Position numbers and translations under genes: made by a program. A stretch of 64,000 bases of DNA from Hortaea werneckii (Eukaryota; Ascomycota; Dothideomycetes; Mycosphaerellales; Teratosphaeriaceae): positions 669,794 to 733,793 of the forward strand of contig JBAOKB010000118.1 of the NCBI GenBank assembly GCA_037044905.1, read 5' to 3'. Position 1 is the stretch's first letter, and each line of letters opens with the position of its first letter. Positions 57,074 to 64,000 of this stretch are shown here, one piece after another. Under the pieces are notes generated by a model. The model was not told where the DNA came from. It did not search any database and saw only the letters and a list, made by a program, of their open reading frames with translations.

Positions 57074-57422
57074 TGTTACGAACATAGTTATAAGACGGTT
57101 AGACCTAAAGCAATTAACTAGTAAGGGCTAGGGAAGCAAGGAGTTACGTAATATATATATAAGTAGGCGCTACCGTAGTAGGCAACTAACTATATATATA
57201 TATGTAAGCGACTAGTTAACGAGCGACTAGGCGATTACTAAGCGACTAATCGCTAAGCGACCAAGCGATTAGGTATATAAAGACACGAATCTCTTATATA
57301 TATAACTAGGTACGTTTCTTACTAGGAGTTCGTGTATTTAACTTATATTACAATCCGACTATTAGGTAGAGACCTTATAGCCTTGTTATAATTAGTTATC
57401 CTATAACCTAGTTGTCTTAACA
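57074..57422 (+). repeat. Possible LTR of a Ty3/gypsy element
   Basis: Begins TGTTACG and ends CTTAACA, so it has the TG...CA ends and a short TGTTA/TAACA terminal inverted repeat. It contains a TATATAAA box near 57,272. It lies directly before degraded gag sequence on the same strand, where a 5' LTR should be. The second LTR is not in the window. Confidence 0.45.
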
Positions 57423-57589
57423 CATCTGTTCTAAAGAGCTCTAAACCTATAATACTACCTCGTAGGGTCGTAATACTTTAAACACCCTTAAGAAACTTTG
57501 TACCTTAGACAACAATAGCTCTAAACAATTAACGCGATACTAGTATATAACTACGACTAGTTAGTACGGCACTAACTAATAGGTCTAAC

Positions 57590-57980
57590 GACAATACTAA
57601 AGTCGCTAAGCTAGACTTCTTTTATAGAGAACGTTCTAAGCTTAACGATTAGCTTAATTAACTTATAATATTTTTTAAGATAGAAGGAATTACCTAAGAT
57701 AGAAAGAAAACTATTATAGCGTTATCCTATCTTAAGGGACAAGCCTAATAGTAGATTCGACCTCGCTTGTAGGATATTCTTATTAATAAACGAGATACTA
57801 AAGGAATTTTTAGCAACTAGAATAACTTTGTCGAAGCTATCCGTAATATCTATAGTTTAAGTAACGACAAACAAGTCGCTATTCGAGTTATCTAATACCT
57901 TACTTAGAAGACGTCTACCTCTTAGTATACTACTAAGTTTAGGAAGTATTCGGGCAAGACCGATTAGGATAAACAAGCCC
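57590..57980 (+). pseudogene. RIP-degraded Ty3/gypsy gag fragment
   Basis: The frame starting near 57,602 reads VAKLDFFYRERSKLND, then after stops LSYLKGQA, IRPRL-stop-DIL, NNFVEAIRNIYSLSNDKQ and KFRKYSGKTD. This is the order of fungal gypsy gag (Gln-Pro-Arg-Leu-Gln-Asp core, FGD-like segment and YATKFQQYA-like segment). Stops fall where the family has Trp or Gln (TAG at the W before IRP, TAG after RPRL), the expected C-to-T changes of RIP on both strands. The gene is cut off at about 57,985; no protease, reverse transcriptase or integrase follows. Inactive. Confidence 0.75.
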
Positions 57981-57985
57981 TACCC

Positions 57986-58556
57986 TCAATCCTTCAAAGA
58001 ATCCGGGGCGGATTCCATGATAATGCGTGGGGGGCACGGGCCACCGAATTCGCCGGAGGGGGCAGATTCCATGAAAAACCGGGGGCAGAAGGAATGAAAA
58101 GTACCGGTCGGAATCGTTTCAAACTCGGTGAGTTTCCAATCCGTAGGCACTTTACTCGTGAGTTTTCAACATCGGAGCGGGAGACCCGCGTGGTGAATTG
58201 TTATCGCGGTTCGAAAATCCCGACATTCTGTGTGAAGTTCCGCTCGCAAAGGCTTAGGGTTAGGGTCGGCGGGCGTAACGGCGGTTCGGCTGGAATTGAG
58301 GGACCGCCGGAAGCGCAGGCTGGACGCTCGCGAAGAGGTAGGGTAGATAGAAATACACCAACAAAGGTGCAGAAAAGCACCCAGCAAGACCACCGACTCT
58401 TGTAGCATGTAGCTAACGTTCAACCCCATCATGTGTGACCGCGCCATCGCGACAGGGATCGCGAAAATTCTGTGACAGGGGTCGGTGCAGCTGAGCCCAG
58501 GCGAGGCCGCCGACCGAAACATCAGGACAGACACGTTGCTCGACAGCTAATACACC
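57986..58556 (+). other. Upstream part of the telomere-associated unit
   Basis: GC-rich sequence starting with two close copies of a GATTCCATGA phrase (near 58,012 and 58,066). It contains the promoter of the helicase gene and a two-copy telomere repeat. A short open frame (58,094-58,405) has no recognisable feature. Confidence 0.5.
58254..58265 (+). repeat. Interstitial TTAGGG x2
   Basis: TTAGGGTTAGGG followed by TCGGC. Short telomere-like sequence inside the subtelomeric unit, in the same orientation as the terminal array. Confidence 0.6.
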
Positions 58557-61500
58557 ATGGACGCTTTTGAGAGTCTGTTCGTACACTTCCAGAATTTTCA
58601 AATCATCGTTTGTAGAGATTGCAAGTTTGCAGTGGTTCCAGACCAAATCAAGGCGCATCTCAGCCAAAGTCACCAGACGCTAACAGTGAGCACTAGGAAA
58701 GGAATAATCGAACAAGTGGAAAAACTCGACCACGTCGCTTATAGGTCAGAAGACGTCGTGTACCCCGCCGCCGAACAGGAAGCGATCCAGGAGCTCGGCC
58801 CGGTCATCGAGCAATGCTCACAGTGCAAAGCGTGCGGGTTGCTGAGGGAGAGTAAAAAGGGGATCGAGGCGCACTGTAGAAAGGAACACGGCTGGAACAG
58901 CGCCAAAAGCAGAGGAGGTCGAGGGAGTTTGAGGAGTCGACCCGCCGCAAACCAGCCGTTCACGGAAGGTCACTGCTGTCAGAGATTCTTCAAGTATGCG
59001 CAGTGGACTAAGCTCTTTAAAGTGCTACCGCCAGCGCCACGGATGCTAGGAGGCGGTCATGGCTGCGAGCCCGAGGACAGGGCGCAGAAGTTGACAGATG
59101 AGGTAGCCGATGGACTCAAGAGGAAGCTGCGGGAGGCGCACCATCACAGGAAGGTGAACGTCAGCAATGTCAGGTCTGAAATGGATCCATGGCTGGAACA
59201 CACCAGCTGGGCTCACCATCTGGCTGGGTTTGAGAAAGAAGAGCTACGGGCTAGTCTAAGTGCGGCGCCAAAGCTTGAGGCGGACGAGCGGGGGATAGAG
59301 AGCGTGGATGAAGAAGAGGAGGCGATCGAGAGAGCTTGCAGAGCGACCGGCAGGGTGATCAAGAAGGCCATGGACGTCAGCAGTCCGCGGACGATCCCAA
59401 GGTCCGCTCTTCACTACGTGAACAGGAAGGAAACCGGGGCCGCGAACAACGAGACTCCATTCTACAGCAAACACGAGGCCAGTACGAAGAAGAAATACTC
59501 CAGGGTCTGGGTATCAATGCTGAGATATCTTTGGAGGAGTCAGACATGGGAGAACAAGCCAGACTACACGTTGACGGATGGGCAAGCGAGGAGGCTGGGA
59601 GCAATGCAAAGTCTCGCCAGACGAGAGACCGCCGCTCTAGACAAGGGAGCCAGAAAGGTCTGCGAAGACGAGTTACAATGGTCCATCGTTCTTTTCTGGG
59701 CCAGCATGCTCGACCAGGAGCTGCTAGACGACGAGTTCCAAAGCGGCTTTCTGTCCGCATTGGCAGTTCTCGGCTTGGACACCGAAGACGCAGGATGGGT
59801 AAGCGTGTTCAACTTCACGCCGAAGCTGGCGGCCATCGTCACGGTCTGTAAGGCTCTGGTGGTGTTCATGGCTTACAAGCAGAGGCAAGACGACATCGAC
59901 CGGCTGATCGGAGCCGGGATAGGTGAGAGTGAGGCGAGAAAAGAAGCGGTCAGCATTGTAGAAGGGGTGCACGATATGGTGCCCAGGCTGTTGTGTCTTC
60001 AGGAATACGGGGGACCAGCGAGCCCGATGGACAGGGTCTTGCACATGAAGACTTTTGGAATGAGGATCAGGTTCACGGAGAAAGCCGGGGCACGGGTCAC
60101 TTGGATGAACAGATGCCAACAGGTCGCCATCGACAAGATCAGCTTCAGCATGGGAGATCTCAGAGATGCACTACACTCGCTGTGGGAAAGGTGTCTGGGG
60201 AGGCTCACGAAGCGGTTGATGTTCTTACAGCAAGAGGAGGAACTGCCGATCTTGCATCTGGACAGACTGTTCGACAACCCAAGCGATCTCACCGAGGGTT
60301 GGAGCTTCTTGGACGATGAGAGAAACGATGAAGTCTTGGGCAGAGTCAGGAGGCCGGACGGGAAAGACGTGGAGAGCAGGAAGTGGTTGTGGAGCCGGGC
60401 CATGAGAGAGGACCGAATAACCAAGTACTTTCTACAAAATATCGACATGAGTGAAGTGAGGGACAGGAGTGAGCTAAAGTGGAACACGACCAAGGTGGAG
60501 CAGTACTTCCGGGAGGTGACTCTGTTCAAGGAGGAGCTGATAGTGTTGTGTCACATGGCAGGGGGAGCTCCAGCCAGAGGGACGGAAGTTGTCAGCATCA
60601 GGACCGAGAACGGAGAGAGTGCGCGAGCGCAGAGGGGTGTTTTTGTTGACAATGGCATGGTCGAGCTGGTGACGGGCTACCACAAAGGCTACAGCAAGAG
60701 CGGCGAAGCGAAGATAATCCACAGGTATCTGCCGCAAGAGGTGGGAAAGCTGTTGGTGTACCATTTGTGGCTAGTGGAACCGTTCGTGCACATGCTCAGG
60801 TGGGAAGTCAGGGGCGAGTTCGACTTCAGCAAATATCTGTGGGAGCCGGAGCCGGAAAAGAAATGGGAAGGCGAGGTCGACGGAGTCAGGGAGGAGGAGG
60901 AGAGTGGGAGCGAAGAAGGAGGAAGGGAAAGCGACGGGGAAGAGGGCAGTTCAGGAAGCGAGAGCGAATCGAGCACAAGCCCGAGCAGTGAAAGCGAGGC
61001 GGATGGAGGTGATGACGAAGGAACGGCAGGAGATCGGATGGTCAGTGGGAGGGAGGCGCGAAGCAGGCCGAGGAATGGAGGAAAAGCGAAAGAGGGCAAG
61101 CTGCAGGCACTCAGCATAGACGGCTTCTGGAACACAGAGAGGCTGAAGAGGGTGATGAAGAGGGAGCTATCAAAATGCCAGGCCGGATTCTTTGTAACGC
61201 CGTCGACATGGAGGCAGCTATACCCAGCCATCCAAAGGGTACACTGCCCAGAGGAAGAAGTGACAAAACAGCTCGATCGGTTGTACGAAGGAGTAACAAC
61301 AGAAGATAGGCAGATGCAATCCGGACACAGTAAAAGGATGGAAGAGTTGATCTACGGGATCTTGACGACAGAGAACCCGTTCAGCACGCAGTCCGAGCAG
61401 GCATCGTTCAGAAAGGTGAGCGTGTCATGGCACCACTTCATCAGGTGGCCGTCCACTGCGACAGGTAATGGAAAGCCGACGATCGATCTGGAGAAATACA

Positions 61501-63659
61501 GGAAGATGGTAGAAGAAGAGAGGTGGGCGAAGTTGAGGAGGGCAGACTTGAACGTGAGTCTGAGGGAAATGCTGGGGCCGAACGCTTCATTTAGAGGCTC
61601 ACAACTGGAAGGGCTAAAGGCAATCGTATCGGGCGAGCCGAAGGTAGTAATGGTCATGAGGACCGGAGGAGGCAAGAGTCTGATGTTCATGCTACCGGCA
61701 TTCTGCTCAGTCGGAGGGGTGACGGTGGTAGTGGTGCCGTTGATATCGCTAAGGAGCGATCTAGAGAGGAGATGCAAGGAGATCGGACTCAACGCCGGGA
61801 GATGGCCCGACCAGAGCGCCAGGCACGCGAGGATCGTGCTAGTAACACCCGAGAGCGCAGTAACGAAGGCGTTCAACAGGTTCATCAACGACAAGCTAGC
61901 TACCGGAGAGCTAGACAGGATAGTAGTCGACGAGAGCCACATCGTTCTGGACTCGACAGAGACATGGAGGCCGAAAGTGCTCGAGCTAGCGGAGTTCGCC
62001 AGGAAGGGATGCCAGATGGTGTATCTCACGGCAACGTTGCCACCGAAGGAAGAGTCGAGCTGGCTCGAAGCGATGGGCTTGGAGAAGAGGACGGTACGGA
62101 TGATAAGAGACTCGACGACGAGGAGGAACATCGCTTACCAGGTGGTCGAGTACGACCGGCGAGAAGAAGAGGAGAGGGTAGCGGAGTTGGTAAGAAAGAA
62201 ACTGGAAGAACACGAGGAGGGACAGATCATAGTGTACTGCCGGAGGGTAGAGCAGTGCAAGAAGATTGGAGAAGTGCTGAGGTGTCCAGTGTACTACAGG
62301 AGGGTCGGAGACGAAGAAATGAAAAGGAAGATTCTGGAACAGCTGGTCAAGGGGACGCACAGAGTGTTCGCGGCGACGACAGCGATGGGAATGGGGGTGG
62401 ATGCACCACACATCAGGGTGGTGGTACACGTGGGAGTGAAGGAATTGGTGAGGGATTACGCACAGGAAAGTGGAAGGGCAGGAAGAGATGGAGAGGCAAG
62501 CGAGGCGATCTTAATGAGAGGCTACAACACAGTAGGGGGTCGGAAAATCTTGGAGAAGGGATTCGTGATGGAAAGGGGGATGCACGAATATCTGGAAGGG
62601 GAGAAGTGTAGGAGGGTTGTGTTAGACAGGGAGATGGATGGGAGGGCGGACAGGATCGGATGCGAGAACGGAGAGAAAGTGTGTGATGTATGTAGAGGGT
62701 TAACAAGAACGGGAAGGAGGGCGAGGGTTGTAGTGAGGACAGGGGGGTTCGTTCCATCACAGCAGCATAGAAGGAGGGAGCAAGAGGAAGCAGACGGGTC
62801 AGGGTCAGAGCCGATGGAACAAGGTAGCGAGGATGGAACACCGAGAGGCTCAGAGTTAGGTACGGACAACGTTGACGACGAGGGAGAATCAGGGTCAGGG
62901 TTGGCCGAAGCTGGGGATGAGTGTGAAGAGGCAGCAAAGGAAGGAAGAGGGCTAAAGAGGGCAAGAAGTATAGGAGAGAGAGAGGAGAGGGAGCGAAGCA
63001 TAAACGAGGCGAGGACAGGAATGAGTAGAGAGGGAGAAAGAGTGCAAGCGCAGAAGAGGTCGAGGTTAGCGGAGAGGGCTAGCAGAGAGATAGACAGAGA
63101 CGAGATGGTGAAGAGGCTAGAGGATTGGACGAAGGTAGGGTGTTCGGTGTGCTGGGCGCAAGGGCAGATACAACGGGCGAAAAGGGCTCGAGGGTGGGAA
63201 GAGTGCAGAGGGCACGGGAAGGAGGCAGGGGAGAGGATGGCGGAAGTGAAGAAGAGGATGAAGCGGCTACAGATGGCTCGATTCAGCGGGTGCAATTTCT
63301 GCTGGGTGCCGCAGAGCATATGTCAAAGATGGGAAGAGAAGACGGCGGCGTGCGGGAGTAAAACGGCAGGATATCAGCGAAGCGGAGTTGCGGGGGCAGG
63401 ATGCCAATACAAGGGAGTGATGGAGGACATAGGAGGGGCGGTAATCAGCCAAAGGATGTGGGGGAGGGAAGAGAGGGAGGGAAAGGAGTGGGAGTGGGGG
63501 TGGGTAGAGGGGGAGATGGAGAGGAGTTTGGGATTTTGGGAGGGGGGAGGGTTGGAAGAGGACGAATGGGGCCGACTATGGAGGTGGGTGATCCGGAAGC
63601 GGGCGACGAACATGATGGAAACGAACGAGTTGGTGAGAATGGTGTATCATATAAGCTGA
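58557..63659 (+). CDS. TLH: Telomere-linked RecQ-type helicase (1700 aa)
   Basis: Subtelomeric helicase family found at many fungal chromosome ends (Tlh type). The ATG at 58,557 has ACACCATGG context and no intron is required. The N-terminus (about 1-115) has two Cys/His zinc-finger-like units of the OrsD/DUF3505 kind (CRDCKFAVVPDQIKAH and CKACGLLRESKKGIEAH). A large middle domain (about 220-880) contains APARGTEVVSIR and, later, QSGHSKRMEELIYG, resembling tyrosine-recombinase boxes. An acidic linker lies at about 770-840. The helicase core has motif I RTGGGKS (about 1037), DESH (about 1125), LTATLPP, IIVYCRRVEQC, ATTAMGMGVD and QESGRAGRDGE (about 1306). The C-terminus is Arg/Glu-rich with Cys-pair units CSVCWAQG and GCNFCWVPQ. 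All helicase motifs are intact, so the gene looks functional. It is transcribed toward the telomere. Confidence 0.93.
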   Translation: MDAFESLFVHFQNFQIIVCRDCKFAVVPDQIKAHLSQSHQTLTVSTRKGIIEQVEKLDHVAYRSEDVVYPAAEQEAIQELGPVIEQCSQCKACGLLRESKKGIEAHCRKEHGWNSAKSRGGRGSLRSRPAANQPFTEGHCCQRFFKYAQWTKLFKVLPPAPRMLGGGHGCEPEDRAQKLTDEVADGLKRKLREAHHHRKVNVSNVRSEMDPWLEHTSWAHHLAGFEKEELRASLSAAPKLEADERGIESVDEEEEAIERACRATGRVIKKAMDVSSPRTIPRSALHYVNRKETGAANNETPFYSKHEASTKKKYSRVWVSMLRYLWRSQTWENKPDYTLTDGQARRLGAMQSLARRETAALDKGARKVCEDELQWSIVLFWASMLDQELLDDEFQSGFLSALAVLGLDTEDAGWVSVFNFTPKLAAIVTVCKALVVFMAYKQRQDDIDRLIGAGIGESEARKEAVSIVEGVHDMVPRLLCLQEYGGPASPMDRVLHMKTFGMRIRFTEKAGARVTWMNRCQQVAIDKISFSMGDLRDALHSLWERCLGRLTKRLMFLQQEEELPILHLDRLFDNPSDLTEGWSFLDDERNDEVLGRVRRPDGKDVESRKWLWSRAMREDRITKYFLQNIDMSEVRDRSELKWNTTKVEQYFREVTLFKEELIVLCHMAGGAPARGTEVVSIRTENGESARAQRGVFVDNGMVELVTGYHKGYSKSGEAKIIHRYLPQEVGKLLVYHLWLVEPFVHMLRWEVRGEFDFSKYLWEPEPEKKWEGEVDGVREEEESGSEEGGRESDGEEGSSGSESESSTSPSSESEADGGDDEGTAGDRMVSGREARSRPRNGGKAKEGKLQALSIDGFWNTERLKRVMKRELSKCQAGFFVTPSTWRQLYPAIQRVHCPEEEVTKQLDRLYEGVTTEDRQMQSGHSKRMEELIYGILTTENPFSTQSEQASFRKVSVSWHHFIRWPSTATGNGKPTIDLEKYRKMVEEERWAKLRRADLNVSLREMLGPNASFRGSQLEGLKAIVSGEPKVVMVMRTGGGKSLMFMLPAFCSVGGVTVVVVPLISLRSDLERRCKEIGLNAGRWPDQSARHARIVLVTPESAVTKAFNRFINDKLATGELDRIVVDESHIVLDSTETWRPKVLELAEFARKGCQMVYLTATLPPKEESSWLEAMGLEKRTVRMIRDSTTRRNIAYQVVEYDRREEEERVAELVRKKLEEHEEGQIIVYCRRVEQCKKIGEVLRCPVYYRRVGDEEMKRKILEQLVKGTHRVFAATTAMGMGVDAPHIRVVVHVGVKELVRDYAQESGRAGRDGEASEAILMRGYNTVGGRKILEKGFVMERGMHEYLEGEKCRRVVLDREMDGRADRIGCENGEKVCDVCRGLTRTGRRARVVVRTGGFVPSQQHRRREQEEADGSGSEPMEQGSEDGTPRGSELGTDNVDDEGESGSGLAEAGDECEEAAKEGRGLKRARSIGEREERERSINEARTGMSREGERVQAQKRSRLAERASREIDRDEMVKRLEDWTKVGCSVCWAQGQIQRAKRARGWEECRGHGKEAGERMAEVKKRMKRLQMARFSGCNFCWVPQSICQRWEEKTAACGSKTAGYQRSGVAGAGCQYKGVMEDIGGAVISQRMWGREEREGKEWEWGWVEGEMERSLGFWEGGGLEEDEWGRLWRWVIRKRATNMMETNELVRMVYHIS

Positions 63660-63691
63660 GATAGAAGAGGGCAGGAGGGAGGAAGGAGGCT

Positions 63692-63706
63692 GAGGGTTAG
63701 GGTTAG
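63692..63706 (+). repeat. Short telomere-like sequence after the helicase gene
   Basis: GAGGGTTAGGGTTAG, about two degenerate TTAGGG units, 33 nt past the stop codon. Confidence 0.5.
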
Positions 63707-63748
63707 CTAGTACAGGGCGAAATGTTAGTGAAATGTAAAAGAGAGAGC

Positions 63749-63787
63749 AAGCCGTTCAGGGCGCCGACGCCAGGGCCGCCGGAGGCA
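63749..63787 (+). repeat. 39-bp subtelomeric direct repeat, copy 1
   Basis: GC-rich unit beginning AAGCCGTTCAGGGCGCCGAC and ending CCGCCGGAGGCA. Identical to copy 2, which begins 86 nt later. Confidence 0.85.
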
Positions 63788-63834
63788 AGAGGGTTCCAAT
63801 TGTCGGGAGGAAAAGAGAGAGAAAAGGAAAGGGG

Positions 63835-63873
63835 AAGCCGTTCAGGGCGCCGACGCCAGGGCCGCCGGAGGCA
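63835..63873 (+). repeat. 39-bp subtelomeric direct repeat, copy 2
   Basis: Identical to copy 1 over 39 bp. It abuts the TTAGGG array directly, so this repeat marks the subtelomere-telomere junction. Confidence 0.85.
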
Positions 63874-63986
63874 TAGGGTTAGGGTTAGGGTTAGGGTTAG
63901 GGTTAGGGTTAGGGTTAGGGTTAGGGTTAGGGTTAGGGTTAGGGTTAGGGTTAGGGTTAGGGTTAGGGTTAGGGTTAGGGTTAGGG
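63874..63986 (+). repeat. Telomere repeat array (TTAGGG)n
   Basis: A partial TAGGG followed by 18 perfect TTAGGG units (113 nt), G-rich strand toward the right end as expected at a right-hand chromosome terminus. About 19 units agrees with the short telomeres usual in filamentous fungi. Confidence 0.97.
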
Positions 63987-64000
63987 AGGTGCTGTTCAGG
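63987..64000 (+). other. Non-telomeric bases after the array
   Basis: AGGTGCTGTTCAGG follows the last TTAGGG. It resembles the start of the 39-bp repeat with its left flank (GGGGAAGCCGTTCAGG), so another subtelomeric unit may continue beyond the window, or these bases are low-quality read ends. Confidence 0.6.

Larger units (their letters stand above)
56300..57985. repeat. Second AT-rich, RIP-like island
   Basis: Low GC, excess TA, stops in all frames. It contains a minisatellite, a possible LTR and a degraded retrotransposon gag (listed separately). It ends abruptly at about 57,985, where GC-rich sequence of the telomere-associated unit begins. Confidence 0.75.

Noticed and set aside
58205..58222. 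GGTTCGAAAATCCC, similar to a tRNA B box
   Set aside because: One base too many in the T loop and no A box or acceptor stem at the proper distance.
60689..63319. Antisense open frames of 180-265 codons over the helicase gene
   Set aside because: Pro/Ser/Leu-rich by-products of purine-rich sense codons; the sense frame is open for 1700 codons with all helicase motifs.

Overview
The window is a fungal chromosome arm running toward a telomere at its right-hand end. Evidence for a filamentous ascomycete (Pezizomycotina): genes carry 50-90 nt introns with GTAAGT/GTATGT donors and CTAAC/CTGAC branch sites, the telomere repeat is TTAGGG, and AT-rich islands look like products of repeat-induced point mutation (RIP). 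Gene content fits a Dothideomycete, perhaps Mycosphaerellales, but that rank is an inference. No rRNA, tRNA, CRISPR or prokaryotic operon structure was seen.

Positions 1-49,000 are ordinary gene-rich euchromatin. In order: an expansin-like secreted protein; a membrane coiled-coil protein of unknown role; a mitochondrial complex I assembly methyltransferase (NDUFAF5 type) divergent from a DUF1295 membrane reductase; an Aim18-type mitochondrial chalcone-isomerase-fold protein; an unknown 633-residue protein; a seven-exon sugar porter; a forkhead factor with FHA domain; the Smc5/6 subunit Nse3; a Git1-like permease; a membrane-anchored M24 peptidase; and a small unknown protein. Next comes a tandem pair, a HeLo-domain protein with a C-terminal amyloid-like motif and a NACHT-ankyrin NLR whose N-terminus carries a matching motif. 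Then follow sterol C-14 reductase, an anoctamin/Ist2-like protein, an alpha/beta hydrolase, a 1496-residue Ser/Thr/Met-rich secreted repeat protein and a small secreted protein.

From 49,800 the arm becomes subtelomeric. An AT-rich island (about 49,800-51,115) is followed by a UDP-hexose 4-epimerase and a membrane-anchored GH114 glycosidase. That pair resembles part of the galactosaminogalactan pathway (Uge3 and Ega3). A second AT-rich island (about 56,300-57,985) holds a minisatellite, a possible LTR and the mutated gag of a Ty3/gypsy element. It stops abruptly at a telomere-associated unit with a 1700-residue telomere-linked RecQ helicase, two 39-bp direct repeats and about 19 TTAGGG repeats. 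Fourteen non-telomeric bases follow the array, so the window may not end on the chromosome terminus.

The most interesting items are the HeLo/NLR pair (a candidate amyloid-signalling cell-death system), the epimerase/GH114 pair, a possible tyrosine-recombinase-like core in the telomeric helicase, and single-base frameshifts in two otherwise well-conserved genes (NDUFAF5-like and NSE3).
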